Positions 51,030 to 62,530 are shown, counted from the stretch's first letter. The stretch is 64,000 nucleotides of DNA from Batillaria attramentaria (GCA_018292915.2 JACVVK020000017.1:955001-1019000); one strand, 5' to 3'. The notes: generated from the letters alone by a model not told the origin. Made by a program: numbers and translations.

Positions 51030-51118
51030 CATGGTACGGTACGGTACGGTACGGTACGGTACGGTATGGTATGGTATGGTATGGTATGGTATGGTATGGT
51101 ATGGTATGGTAGACTTCT
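51030..51118 (-). repeat. (GGTAC)n-(GGTAT)n pentanucleotide with element tail
   Basis: About seven GGTAC units change abruptly to about eleven GGTAT units. The right flank tagacttctcc is the inverse of the end of the 3.28-kb SINE, which carries the short (ATACC)n. Confidence 0.85.
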
Positions 51119-51124
51119 CCTCTA

Positions 51125-51890
51125 ATAGGCATCCTGAGGCCTCGTGCATCTGTGGTAGGAAATCACAACGTCGCCACCGCCACTTCAACTTCCCCATTAG
51201 TACCACAGCTACCACCCTCATTAAAGAACGTCGCGCGCCATCAACACCACGACCACCACCGACAGCCGTCAACACCACCTCTGCCCTGAGCACCACATCC
51301 ATATCTAACAACATCTGCGTCTGCGCACAGTGTCCAAACGTCCACCACAAGTCAAATTAGCAAAAACCAAAAGACAACAACAAAAACATTGCGGCGTTTT
51401 TTGTTTGTTTGTTTTTTGCCCCTAACAGCGCAAACCTGACGTTCATTGACTTTTTGTAAGAGTTGTGAAACCATTGTGCTCGTCTGTAGCGTCCAGCCTC
51501 TTTAGCAGTTGAGCCGGGAACATAACAAAATGCCTTCATCAGCTGTCCCCCTCTGCTCCTCACAAACCACCATCCCCCATCCGCCGCCCTCAGGGGAAAA
51601 AAAAAAAAAAAAAACCCTCCCTGACGGTTTCAAAACGTCAATTAAGGCCCCCGTGGTCTTTTCTCCGGCAAGCGGAGTTGACAAGAGAAGACACGGACTT
51701 GTTAAGCCGCAATTAAAAGTTTCCCATTCCTTCTTGATGGAGGGAGCCGGGTGGTCTAGTCGGCTGAGTTTCAGCATCGAGATCGGCAGAGTGAATCAGC
51801 AAGTTTATGGATCAAGTAAAGGACTACGAACAGTACTCTTGTACGTCAGATGCTCACAATGTTGTTGTTGGACACAACAGTAAACATATA
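51125..51890. other. no gene recognised
   Basis: ACC-rich sequence at 51,170-51,340 and an A run at 51,597-51,614. A tRNA-like relic (gggagccgggtggtctagtc, near 51,740) is too degraded to classify. Confidence 0.35.
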
Positions 51891-51892
51891 AT

Positions 51893-51893
<1 letters not shown>

Positions 51894-51933
<40 letters not shown>

Positions 51934-51946
51934 GTGGCTTAAAGTG

Positions 51947-51998
<52 letters not shown>
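51894..51998 (+). repeat. (CT)n microsatellite, two blocks
   Basis: CT tracts at 51,894-51,932 and 51,949-51,998 around gtggcttaaagtgctt. Confidence 0.95.
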
Positions 51999-52000
<2 letters not shown>

Positions 52001-52004
52001 GTGT

Positions 52005-53140
52005 AGTTTTACAACGGCAAGTTTGTTAACTGGCAACTGTCCAAAATCATCTACCGTTTATAAATCAGTCAAGGTTTGCCATTTGTTTGTTTTTCCTTCT
52101 TCTCTTTACCTTTGTTTCTCACTTGTTTCTTTACCATGGACTGATTGAACAAAGGCCAGTATGCTTTAATGTCCTCATATCTTCCCCGTCACTGTAATAA
52201 TTTTCAAGATACAAACTTTTTTTCCCTAAAAGATGGGTTAAGCTGGACTCATTTCTGGGCTGCCGACTCCTTACAGGGAGTCGAGAAAATACCAGCATGC
52301 TGGTTTTCCTCCCTAAAGGCATGTATCACCAATCTTGTGGGCTCGAAAACTCATTTTTATAATTTTCTTTACTCCAATAGTGACTTCTCCAAAATGAACT
52401 CATTCTTTTGTTTTCTGTCTTCTGTGGTTTTCCCGCAAGGCCTTCTGTTTAAATCCGTTTTTGTGTCTTCTCTGCGGATCTGTTTCCCTAGCTACGTCTT
52501 TTCTTCTTCTTCTTCTTTTACTATTTTCACGTTTCCTTTTTCTCTGCATCTGTTATTGTTTTCTTTCTTTCTTTTCTTCTTCTTTCTGGTCTTCTTTTTA
52601 TAACTTTTTTTCCCGAACCATTTCTCCAGAAAGTAGCTCGCTCATTTCATCCTTACACCACATTTACCTCTTTCTCATGCTTCAGTTTGTCTGAACACAC
52701 AAAAAGCATTGTTTCTATTTCCGGGGCAAAAAGGTCTTTTCACGGCGTTATAATTTGTTACAACCTCTTATTGGCAAAATCAGGCAGAAATGTCAGGAAT
52801 CCAATTTATTGCCCCGGGCCGGCATGTCAGTCGTGACATTTTCAGCTGGGAGTCTAATTTTTAACTCCTGAGGTTGATCTGTTTAGAACTGTCTGAGAAG
52901 TTTTCCTGTTTTTTTGTGGGTTTTTTTTTTTCGCCAGTGATAAATTGAATGTGGGAGATGCAGCGTGTGCGCTTTCCACGAGTAGCTTTCGTTTAGAAGT
53001 TTTAAGCGTGTGAAAAAATAATAAAAGAAATTGGCGCTTGTTTACTCTCGGTAGCTGAACAATTTTGTCACCTTCCAATTGTTGTTTTGCTGCGCAGAAG
53101 TTCTGGGAAAGTTTTGTCTTAGGCAAAGGAAAAATAAATA
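52005..53140. other. no gene recognised
   Basis: T-rich sequence with CTTCTTCTT and TTTC runs (52,500-52,620). The open frame at 52,145-52,603 is hydrophobic because it is T-rich. No domain is seen. Confidence 0.35.
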
Positions 53141-53142
53141 CT

Positions 53143-53700
53143 ACTACTAATAATGGGTATTTAAGGGACGCCCTCCCTCCCGCTGGAGCTCAGGGCGCCT
53201 TACAGTCAACACGCACTCACTCACGCAGAAACGGAAACACAAGCAACATTCCTTCACACATACATTTAACGACAACACATAATGTGCAGCAGCATACACG
53301 GTTTCCGCTGCCCCCGGCGCGCGCGCGCGCGCGCGCACGCACACGCACACACACACACGCACACACGCACACACGCACACACACACGACCAGCAAGATGA
53401 TTATGTGGCAACAGCTATTGGTTAGGGGCAGTGAAGAGATAGGTTTTCAGATTTCGCTTGAAGGATGATTCTGTGTCTGCATATCTGATTGATGCTGGGG
53501 GATGATTCCAACAAGTCGGACCCTGGTATGAAAAACTACGCTGACCAAAGGTCTTTGTTCTGACTTGAGGGATACGGAGTTTCCGAGTGTCGGCAGCAGA
53601 ACGAAGTAGTCTCGAAGGAGTGTAAAGCTGAAGCAAAGAAGATAGATATGGAGGACAGGAAGAGGTAACGCAGTTTTACGTAAGGGATGAAATCTTATAT
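53143..53700 (-). mobile_element. LINE family A 3' end
   Basis: (TAA)-like tail, 3' UTR (cgccctccctcccgctggag, ctcagggcgccttacag), (GC)n(CA)n at 53,318-53,388. The coding end at 53,415-53,636 includes RTKTFGQRSFSYQGPTCWN and FKRNLKTYLF. It is about 85% like 4,033-4,510. Confidence 0.8.
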
Positions 53701-54080
53701 TGGATTCTAGAGGACACAGGCAACCAGTGCAGAGTGCTGTCTGCTTCCATTTTCAAAGCCAATCTTGTAACTTTTCACAGAGCCAACACGTAAAAGGTTG
53801 GAGCCGGAAGGAAAATCGAGGAAAATTGGTACGCCGACATGGGACACCACTCAATTCTCATAATTTTTCCCCTCTGATCCCTGTGTGTCTCATTTGGGCA
53901 CCTAGTAATAGAACGATATTTCGAGAGACTGTGAATAAAAGTCAGAGTGCCTCCAGGGAAAGATGAAACGACACGTACATAGATCTAGACCTTTTCGTCA
54001 ATGTTAGACAAAAAAAAAAAAAAATCGACATCACTCGAGCCTCCTAGTTTCTTCTTCGGGTCCCTGTGGCGCAAGGACTC
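53700..54080. other. no gene recognised
   Basis: Possibly further LINE-derived sequence up to 53,760, then unique-looking DNA. Confidence 0.35.
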
Positions 54081-54554
54081 AAACTGACCGTGGGCTCATG
54101 TTTGGTGTTTATTCGAGGAACCCTGTTTGGCAAGTGTACTAGTCTGTAGTGATTTTTCTTGTCACAAAAAGCGTCATTTTCGTGATTTTTGTGTTATGAA
54201 GGTCACAGGCGCAGGCAGGCGGTCACAAAACGAGGCAAGCTGCCAGTCAGTGAAGCTGGGACTTTTTTTTTTTTTTTTTTCAACGGAGGTGAGACACAAA
54301 TGAGGCAAGTGAACTGCCTCTCTGGCCTAAAGAGAAAGTAGACGTGCATTACTCCAGTGAGGCCTGAGCGGAAAGGAGACATTCAATTGTTTTAAAACCC
54401 CTGTCTGTTCATGCTAGTAATTGTTTCTGGATTGAAGCATTTTTAGGGGTGGCTATGACACCTGAAGCTAATAGGGAATATATAGACATTATGAGGACAT
54501 GATTGTGTATGTGTGTCCTTCGCCCTGTGTGTCCTTCGCCCTGTGTGTCTCATA

Positions 54555-54668
54555 CAGGGGTGGGGATGGGGTGGGTGTTCGGGAGTTTAACGTCCTTTTC
54601 CTCCACGTATGGGTGATACCAAAGGCGGGGCAACGAGATAAGGCCACCACGAATATTTGGCCCCTGCT
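54555..54668 (-). mobile_element. tRNA-Arg SINE, head lost
   Basis: Nearly identical to 50,760-50,880, including the truncation point. Confidence 0.75.
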
Positions 54669-54685
54669 GGGATTACATAATACAG

Positions 54686-54846
54686 TAAGCGAGTGTTTAG
54701 GACTTTTACGTCCTTTTCCGCCACGTATGGGTGATATCAAAGACGGGGCAACGAGAAAAAGGCCAGCACTAATATGTGGTTCCAGAAGGGATTCGAACTC
54801 ACGACCCCGAGTCCAACTCTCTACCATTCGGCTGTCCCGGCTCCCC
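54686..54846 (-). mobile_element. tRNA-Arg(UCU)-headed SINE
   Basis: Target-site duplication ttacataatacag at 54,673-54,685 and 54,847-54,859. The repeat X copy at 50.87 kb has the empty site. Confidence 0.9.
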
Positions 54847-54967
54847 TTACATAATACAGAGCAGGCATACTAAATAACATAATGAGAATACACACTACAG
54901 TTATGAATAATGACAAAAGTTTCTATTCCTCAACACATTTCGTACCGCGCTCGAGTATCCCACGTTT

Positions 54968-55395
54968 TTAATAATAATATTAATAATAATAATGAGTATT
55001 ATATAGGCGCTTTACCCAATTTCATGAATCGGCTCAAAGCGCCGCGAACTGAACCCAACACGCACGCTAACGTGAATCACACACATTCTCTCACACACCG
55101 GACATAAACACATGACAATCACGTGGTGCGAAGGGTCAGCTCAGCTATTTAAATTTCGGAATTTAGAATTGCATTTATTTTTCAAATTTGGTGGGCTGAA
55201 CATTTCCAAACAGACGGGGGGGGGGGGGGGGGGGGGAGGAAGCCGGAATACCCGGAGAGAACCCCCGACGATCGGCCCGAATGAACGGTGCCACATACCA
55301 GAAGGAAAAATTCTTTGCCCCGAGTGGGACTCGAACCCCTGACCTCTCGCATTGGTGACAGGTCTCTTAACCACTAGACCACCGACTCGTTTTAG
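54968..55395 (-). mobile_element. type 3 composite SINE
   Basis: (AAT)n tail, gcgctttacccaatttcatg, the type 3 body reversed, a G run at 55,217-55,236, and the tRNA-like head gggactcgaacccctgacct to ctagaccaccgac. Confidence 0.8.
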
Positions 55396-55593
55396 ATGTT
55401 TGCGCTGTATGCGAAAATCAGGCAAGATTAACGGTTCCTTGGCGGTTCTTATTACACCAAACACGAGTATAATCAAAGTGCAACACTCCACTGAGCCAAA
55501 TTTAAATCCATGCAAACATAAATGAATTTTGATATTTTTCAGTTAGGCCGCTGACGCACAACCACAAACTCACTCGGTAGGAATTGAGTTAAA

Positions 55594-56097
55594 CCGGCCC
55601 CCGTAGTGTAGTGGTTAGCACTTTGTACCATGGACCGGGAGACCCGGGTTCGAGTCCCAGCCGAGGCAAGCGGGATTTTTCCTACCTAGATCGGCTCCTA
55701 CCCAGAGCGGGTGTGCTATGGGCCCAGTGGGGAGGCTGTTGCCACACAGCAGAGTTTCACCCACTTCACGGGTGCGACTTTGGGGGTGCTTCCCTTGGTA
55801 TGACACGTCTTATGATGTGGATGATTACACGGCCGGCACCGCAGGTGGCGTAGTTCCCGGGCCGGGTTAATGCCGGGATATTTATGACAGAAAGCGAGAA
55901 ATGCGGCCCTGTCCCGCAGTCCCAAATCACACGGACCTCCATAGCATCATCTTACCATCATCCTTATCTCCATCATCATGCATAATAAAAATGTCCCAGC
56001 TTCCGAGCCCTCCGTGGAGTCTACCCATTACCTGGGAGGAACACCACTGGAGCTGACAAAGAATTGGGGCAGCAAAAAAAAGAAAAAAAAGAAAAAA
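55594..56097 (+). mobile_element. long tRNA-headed element (type 4)
   Basis: 504 bp. Target-site duplication ggaattgagttaaa at 55,580-55,593, two mismatches at 56,098-56,111. Inserted at the end of repeat X copy c. Confidence 0.87.
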
Positions 56098-56139
56098 GGA
56101 ATTAAGCTAAAAACACAACTACTCACCACGTTGAGTAAT

Positions 56140-56180
56140 AATATACGGACGTTAAACTCCCAAACACCCACCCACCCCTA
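56140..56180 (+). mobile_element. SINE tail scrap
   Basis: cggacgttaaactcccaaac plus CCCA repeats only; the rest of the SINE is absent. Confidence 0.5.
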
Positions 56181-56433
56181 ATAATATACACATTACCATA
56201 TCCAGTAAAACTGATCACACATTTTGTCACAGTTCTCCTCGTTCACACGGCTGGCAAACGTGAGTGTACTGCTAACTAGAAACAGACAAAAAGAAAAACA
56301 ACCCACACAAACACACCAAACAAACAAGCAAACAATGAAACAAACATACGTGGTCCGCATGATATGAAGCCTCGGACGGCCAGCCATTAAAGTCTCAATA
56401 CGTATGACAGGCATAAAACAGCGTGTACAAAAC

Positions 56434-56944
56434 TTGGGGTTTTTTTGGTGGTTTTTTGTTTGTTTGTTTGTTTGTTTGTTTGCTGCCCCAACTCTTTTGC
56501 CAGCTCCACTGGTGTTCCAGGTCATGGGTGGAATCACAGAGGGCTCGAAAGCTGGGGCAATTTTCAGTATGCATGATGATGGAGATGGGGATGATGGGAA
56601 GATGATGCCATGGAGGTCCTTGTGGTTTGGGACTGCGGGACAGGGCCGCATTCCACGCTTCCTGTCATAATAATCCCGGCGTTAGCCACGGCCGGGAACT
56701 ACGGCCGTGTAACCATCCACATCATAAGACGTGTCATACGAAGGGAAGCACCCCAAAGTCGCACCCGTGAAGTGGGTGAAACTCTGCTGTGTGGCAACAG
56801 CCTCCCCATCGGGCCCATAGCACACCCGCTCTGGGTAGGAGCCGACCTAGGTAGGAAAAATCCCGCTTGCCTCGGCTGGGACTCGAACCCGGGTCTTCCG
56901 GTCCATGGTCCGAAGTGCTAACCACTACACTACGGGGCGTCGGT
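56434..56944 (-). mobile_element. long tRNA-headed element (type 4)
   Basis: 511 bp, reversed. (GTTT)n tail on the left; tRNA-like head on the right. Perfect target-site duplication gtgtacaaaac at 56,423-56,433 and 56,945-56,955. Confidence 0.9.
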
Positions 56945-57011
56945 GTGTACAAAACATTTCGTCGAATACGATGACTTTGCACATCAGAATCAATCACGTG
57001 GGTGACAATAT

Positions 57012-57405
57012 AATAATAATAATAATAATGAGTATTGTATAGGCGCTTTACCCTGAATTGGCTCAAAGCGCCGCGAACTGAACCCAACACGCACACTCAC
57101 GTGAATCACACGCATTCTCTCACACACTGGACATAAACACATTACAATCACGTGGTGCGAAGGGCCAGCTCAGCTATTTAAATTTCGGAATTTAGAATTG
57201 CATTTATTTTTCAAATTTGGTGGGCTGAACATTTCCAAAGCAGAGGGGGAGGAAGCCGGAGTACCCGGAGAGAACCCCCGACGATCGGCCCGAATGAACG
57301 GTGCCACGTACGAGAAGGAAAAATTCTTTGCCCCGAATGGGACTCGAACCCCTGACCTCTCGCATTGGTGACAAGTCTCTTAACCACTAGACCACCGACC
57401 GCCCC
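57012..57405 (-). mobile_element. type 3 composite SINE
   Basis: (AAT)n tail, tataggcgctttaccctgaa, body, and tRNA-like head ending agaccaccgaccg. About 90% like the copy at 54,968. Confidence 0.82.
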
Positions 57406-57409
57406 GTAG

Positions 57410-58060
57410 CTGAAATCATTGTGGTGGCTCTGGCCGGCGTAGTAGTTGTTGCAGATGAATACCGCGTTCTGGGCAGACGATGTTATTTGGTTGCGGACTG
57501 AGGGCTAGCTAGATGGCAATGATTGGTGGCTATTTTTAGAAGCTTTGGCTAGTCCCAGTCTGTTCAGGAATGGACCGTAGACTCAAAGACAACCGTATTT
57601 CTGTACTATTAGAAGCCATAAAGTCACACACAAAAAAAACGCCGGTCGCAGTGGCCAAATGAAACGTCCTCCTATCTGACAAACAGACATAGAGCTTTGA
57701 AAGTGACTGTTTTCCATCGCAGCGGCTTTTCGAGTACAGAGGCTTTAATGGTGAAATCAAACACAAACTCCCCTTTTCTTTTGAGGGGTTGGGGGTCGAG
57801 AAAGGCGGTGGTTGGGAGAGAGGAGGAGGTGGGGGGATGGGGGGGGGGAGGTGAAGGGGAGATTGGGCGTGCGGGGGTGGCTAAACAAGGAAGGATACTT
57901 AAAATAGGATAGCCATGATTGGGACTAGAAATAGAGAGAAAACGATGACGCAAGGCGTACGAATTGGAGCTTACAAAACACACGAAAAACACGGGGTTGT
58001 ACGAATTACGAAGTGACGGATGGTCGATGGTGTTGGCAGATGAAGACGAGGCTGTTTGAG
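57410..58060. other. no gene recognised
   Basis: G-rich purine block at 57,785-57,870; otherwise unique-looking. Nothing coding is supported. Confidence 0.35.
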
Positions 58061-58065
58061 AGAGA

Positions 58066-58068
58066 CAC

Positions 58069-58105
<37 letters not shown>

Positions 58106-58159
58106 GAGACAGACAGAGAGACAGACAGAGAGAGAGACAGAGACAGACAGACAGACAGC

Positions 58160-58198
<39 letters not shown>

Positions 58199-58212
58199 GA
58201 GAGGGGGGGGGG
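58066..58212 (+). repeat. (GA)n/(GACA)n compound microsatellite
   Basis: GA tracts alternate with ACAGACAG blocks and end in a G run. Confidence 0.95.
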
Positions 58213-58229
58213 GCATCGTGGCACAGATA

Positions 58230-59050
58230 TGAAGGTCATATCTTTATCACAAAACAACAACAAAATCATCAGAACTACGCAATACTGAAAAGATACAAAC
58301 AAAAATCAAACATTGCCATCAGCATTAGAACCACACGTTCCAAGGCTACTGCATGATGAACGTAACTGATGTCATCGCTTTTCAGGCCAAGGTTTTTGTG
58401 AAAGGGGGATCATTACCCGTATATTTTGACAATTTTTGCAGCGGAAATAATTTATCTGAAAGACACAGAATCATAATTGGGGTTTTCTGGTTTCGCCAGA
58501 AAGGAACGACAAGGAAGTAGCTCTGAGCCATTGAAACTACGCGTAATGACATCCTGAGCGTCCCAAACTGCCATGATTCACGCCTACATAGAAGCCATTC
58601 AAACGCAGAAAAACCGAACACAGTCACAGTCTGTGGCTAATGGCTAACTCTCACCCCATATCCCCTATCTCACCACCTCCCACCCACCCCATTATCAGAC
58701 GTCACCAGTCCTAGTTCTAATGGTGATTTTCCAACACGCCGAGATCTGAATATATAATCTGCTCCTTCTGCGGCACACTTTTCTTTCAACTTTTCTTTCT
58801 TTTCTTTCACTCCACCGCGTTCACTTTCGTAATCTGTAAACGACAAGTGATTGACAACTGGGAGCGTGCGCGCATGTCAGAACCGTGACGTCATTGACGT
58901 TCTCATACACATATGTGATAGGAAATTGTACGTATGTGATAGTGTGATTTATTCTTGATTTTAATTAATTTTACTGGTCAAGACTGTTTGTTTTACTCAA
59001 ATTTTCTTAGGCGTATATTTGTAGTCTCTTTTATTAAAATGTTAATGTTT
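58230..59050. other. no gene recognised
   Basis: Unique-looking A/T-rich DNA with a CTTTTCTTTC block near 58,790. No gene is seen. Confidence 0.35.
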
Positions 59051-59054
59051 AACG

Positions 59055-59370
59055 TGTGTTACAAGTACGCGGGCCAGAATTGCACTGAATTTCCCTTTCA
59101 ATAAAGTATTCTGCATTCTGTATTCACATTATTATTATTATTATTATTATTTTTACTACTTTATTGTCCCTTTCGGGAAATTCGGGCTGCTTCCCCCCGG
59201 GGGGAAGCGCGTCACCGCGGTGGAGCGCCACCCAATACCTATCTTTTTTTTTATTTTTTAGAACAATTTTGCTGAGGGAGGAAAGCCGGATAACCCAGAG
59301 AGAAGCCCCCAATGAGCAGCCCGGAAGCCAGGAAAAACCGGTATCACATATCACGAGCTCGACCTGGACT
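59055..59370. mobile_element. LINE/SINE 3' ends meeting at an (ATT)n tract
   Basis: On the left is a plus-strand end, ttccctttcaataaagtatt plus ctgcattctg. On the right is a minus-strand element: (ATT)n, actttattgtccctttcggg, gctgcttccccccggggg and gaaagccggataacccagag. A perfect 20-bp palindrome lies at 59,189-59,208. Confidence 0.6.
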
Positions 59371-59441
59371 AATAATAATAATAACAATAAATTGTTCTTA
59401 TATAGCGCAGACAATCTGCCCAAGAGAGCACTCAGTGCGCG

Positions 59442-59499
<58 letters not shown>

Positions 59500-59830
59500 G
59501 GCGGATGTAGGATACAGGGGAGGATACCGTAAAAATTTTAGTGGAAAGCTTGCCGAAACAGATAGGTTTTAAGGTGTGCCTTAAACTGTGACAGAGTAGG
59601 GAGGCTTCTAAGGAAGACTCGCAGTGAGTTCCAGATTTGGGGAGCAGAGTAACTGAAGGAACGGTGGCCATGTGTTTTCAGACTGACACGGGGTATTTTT
59701 AATAGTTTCTCAGAAGATGAGCGAAGTGAACGGGAGGTTTTAGACGTAGTGAGCTTCTCTGTGAGGTACTGCGAGAGGGATTTGTCGAAGTGACGGTAGG
59801 CTAGTGTTGCTATTTCATACATCGCCATGA
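59371..59830 (-). mobile_element. LINE 3' end (family C)
   Basis: (AAT)n, cttatatagcgcagacaatc, (CA)n 59,448-59,497. Then minus-strand coding at 59,538-59,828: TEKLTTSKTSRSLRSSSEKL and GHRSFSYSAPQIWNSLRVFL, ending FKAHLKTYLFRQAFH. This is the best-preserved LINE C-terminus in the window. Confidence 0.82.
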
Positions 59831-59844
59831 TATTGAAGACGGCC

Positions 59845-60060
59845 GTTCAGTAGCGCAGCGGCCAAATCCGACGCGCTACCTATTAGACCAACGCTCACCC
59901 CCATTCAGTATAGGAACGAAGCCGAGAAATCCACTTCCGTCTGGAGTGGCCTGTGCACTGCGCTGCAGAGCAAAGACGGGGCAAAGAGAAACAGGCACAC
60001 ATATTTAGCTCCAGCCGGGGGGGGGGGGGGGCTGGAATTCGAGCTCGAACTCGAACTCGA
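59845..60060 (-). mobile_element. tRNA-like head and SINE body scraps, (GAACTC)n
   Basis: cagtagcgcagcggccaaat to tattagaccaacgctcacc looks like a reversed tRNA-like head. SINE body words (gcaaagacggggcaa, atttagctccagccgg) follow, then (CGAACT)n at 60,034-60,066. Confidence 0.45.
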
Positions 60061-60069
60061 ACTCGAACA

Positions 60070-60372
60070 TTTATTGTTACGGGCCACCAGCCCAAAACAC
60101 ATGGTGAACTAAAATATGCAACACGTTAAATACATAGACACACACACACACGTAGATAGTATATACTACACTGACTATGTCAAAGCGCTCTCGTTACTTC
60201 CTAGCTTATGTGGCCAATGTTGTGCAGGTAATCCCCCCGTATTCTAATAGAGTAGAATATAAAGAATCCCAGGAATTTTGTGACAGATTCATCATTGCAC
60301 TACATAAAACAGTGAAAGGAATGGCGTCCGCGTATGTGTTGAATGAGGTATTTCTGTCGAATGTTTGCATAT

Positions 60373-60410
<38 letters not shown>

Positions 60411-60830
60411 CAGCCGTTCGGAACAAATTGCTCCCCTTAAGAAAAAGTTTCCACCAGTTTTCGCAATGGTCTATGTCTGCCTCGCCCCTTCTGAAACCCA
60501 GTATAAATCAACTTAAAATTTACTTTAGATTACCGAGTTGACGAGCGGAGAAGATTTCACGGCGAAACCGTCCAACCTAAATGCTTTTTTTACTTTCTAA
60601 GCCGGCCCACCTTGCAAAGCGAACGATATCAGCCATTTGCGTGCAATCTTTACATCAACACTTTCCAAGCTTTCCAAACTCTGCCGGCCCCGAAGCCCGG
60701 GCACGATTCCACTGTTTGAAGAAAGCGAACGGAAGACGCGGGATAGGCGGAGCAGCCATTAGCACAGGGTCATCACAGGCGGATGCTGGGTGCTGAGAAC
60801 CTTTCCGTGATGGAGAAAGACGAAAGACGC
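60070..60830. other. no gene recognised
   Basis: GA tract at 60,376-60,406. A 65-codon plus-strand frame at 60,177-60,374 is unassigned. Confidence 0.35.
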
Positions 60831-60833
60831 TAC

Positions 60834-61427
60834 CTTTTTCTTTTCTTTTTTTGGGAGGGGGGGGGGGTGTTTGTTTGCTGCCCCAACTCTTTGTCAGCTC
60901 CAGTGGTGTTCATGGACGGAATCCACGGAGGGCTGGAAAGCAGGGGCATTTTTTTTTTACCATGATGATGAGTGAGTGTTTCGGGTTTAACGTCCTTTTT
61001 CACCATACACGGGTGATATCAAAGATGGGGCCACGATGAAAAAGCCAGCACAAATATTTGGCTCCAACCGGGATACGAACTCACGACCCGAGCATTAGAA
61101 GTCCAACGCTCTACCATTCGGCTTTCCCGGCTCCCCAGCATGATGATGGAGATGAGGACGATGGTAAGATGATGCTATGGAGGTCCGTGTGGGTTGGGAC
61201 TGCGGGACAGGGCCATAATCCACGCGTCCTGTCATAAATATCCCGGCGTTAACCAGGCCCGCGAACGTGTATTCATCCACATCACAAGACGTGTCATACG
61301 AAGGGAAGCACCCTCAAAGTCGCACCTGTGAAGGGGGTGAATCTCGGCTGTGTGGCATCAGCCTCCCCACTGGGCCCACAGCACATCCGCTCTGGGTAGG
61401 AGCCGACCTAGGTAGGAAAATCCCGCT
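60834..61427 (-). mobile_element. long tRNA-headed element (type 4), 5'-truncated, with nested SINE
   Basis: Body only; it stops at tcggctcctacccagagc and aaaatcccgc without the tRNA head. Target-site duplication gaaagacgctac at 60,822-60,833, one mismatch at 61,428-61,439. A SINE splits it at 60,971-61,138. Confidence 0.85.
60971..61138 (-). mobile_element. tRNA-Arg(UCU)-headed SINE nested in type 4
   Basis: Full-length. Perfect target-site duplication catgatgatg at 60,961-60,970 and 61,139-61,148. Confidence 0.9.
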
Positions 61428-61439
61428 GAAAGACGCCAC

Positions 61440-61655
61440 TTTTACTAGAAAGAACATAAGACACATAGATTCGGTCCTCACCTTTAAAAACTCCTACCAG
61501 TTCACTCCCCGAGTCCCCTTAATATCCAGCTCTGAAGTGGGATGGCTCATCGCCAGTCCCTGACAAAGGATCACTGCATAATGCTTAAAGTATACTGTTT
61601 AACTGGCATACTGGATAACCGTTGTCGTGTTCGGAAAAAAACCAGCTGGCAGCAA
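61440..61655. other. no gene recognised
   Basis: Short stretch without a recognisable feature. Confidence 0.35.
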
Positions 61656-61661
61656 TTGTCG

Positions 61662-62052
61662 GTAATCGTGAAGAATAGTATACGACATTCTGGGAACTAT
61701 TTGCACGCACGTTAGATGTGTGTCTCTGCTCTGTGTCAGTGTACACGATGAATCAACGGCGAAGCACATTCATTCATTCACAGGACCTTTCCTATTCGCG
61801 TGTCGCCTGCTAATCGGAGACTGAAACGACACTCGGATCAGAAATCAAAATGGCGGGGAGATGACTGCTCGGCTGCGGTCGGCAGTCATTTCAGGATATT
61901 TTGTACATGTTTGTGGGGAAGGAGAGGTCAAAGTGAGCAGGTCAGAGTGTCTAACGTCTCTTTGCATCGAGCAGAACCGAAAGCACCCGAAAAAGTGCGT
62001 GCAAATAGCTCCCAGAATTTCGTATACTATTCTTCACGATTACCGCACTTGT
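61662..62052. repeat. inverted repeat, about 55-bp arms
   Basis: gtcggtaatcgtgaagaata, gtatacgacattctggga and actatttgcacgcac (about 61,668-61,711) are mirrored at 61,997-62,046. The 285-bp spacer is unique-looking. Confidence 0.75.
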
Positions 62053-62059
62053 CACATGT

Positions 62060-62530
62060 CTTTTGGGACACCCCTCGCACAGTGCTCAGAATCCGCCTGC
62101 GCTCCCTAACCCACGGTGTTCGCTTAGAGGGTTCATTTGCTCCGACCATAAAATTGGATCCAATCAAGCGAGGTCGTGGTCGCCTCAGCACCGGAAAGAT
62201 GAACGGTCTTTTATCATTTGCTGGCCGAAGCTGCGCTACTGACGTTGGAGTCACTTAAGACGGAAAAAGAAAAAGAAAAACGGGCGAGGAAGTGTGCATT
62301 TGAAAACCTTGCAGACGGCACGAAGTCAATAGTTTTACATTGTGGTCTGAAACGTACAGAATGAGCTCGCAAATGGCGCCATAAAAGCAAAAGGAAACAA
62401 AAGAACACACGCATGCGCCAGGCGTCAGTGTTGCGGCCACGGTTACCATGCGAGTAGGAGAATTTGAATTTTTGTCCGCTCGCACAGTCTATAGACGGCA
62501 TTGTAGGCCAAAAAACACAAATGCACGAGG
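62060..62530. other. no gene recognised
   Basis: The 152-codon plus-strand frame ending at 62,258 starts before the inverted repeat and spans both arms, so it is not a credible gene. A minus-strand frame at 62,214-62,501 shows no domain. Confidence 0.35.

Larger units (their letters stand above)
54085..55600 (+). repeat. unclassified repeat X, copy c (longest)
   Basis: It runs from gtttattcgaggaaccctgt through ccagtcagtgaagctgggac, attactccagtgaggcctga and acgagtatcccacg to aaatttaaatccatgcaaac. It is interrupted by SINEs at 54,555 and 54,686 and by a type 3 element at 54,968. Copy d at 62.5-62.96 kb is inverted. No coding frame or terminal repeats are found. Confidence 0.75.

Noticed and set aside
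52145..52694. Hydrophobic membrane proteins
   Set aside because: T-rich low-complexity DNA makes Phe/Ser/Leu-rich frames by chance.
56610..56921. 103-codon conserved frame
   Set aside because: Falls entirely in a type 4 element; similar frames at 48.4, 55.6 and 61.3 kb come from the same non-coding repeat.
60177..60374. 65-codon protein
   Set aside because: Plausible composition but no family match, splice context or polyadenylation signal.
61800..62258. 152-codon protein gene
   Set aside because: Spans the inverted-repeat arm and unrelated DNA, with no recognisable domain.
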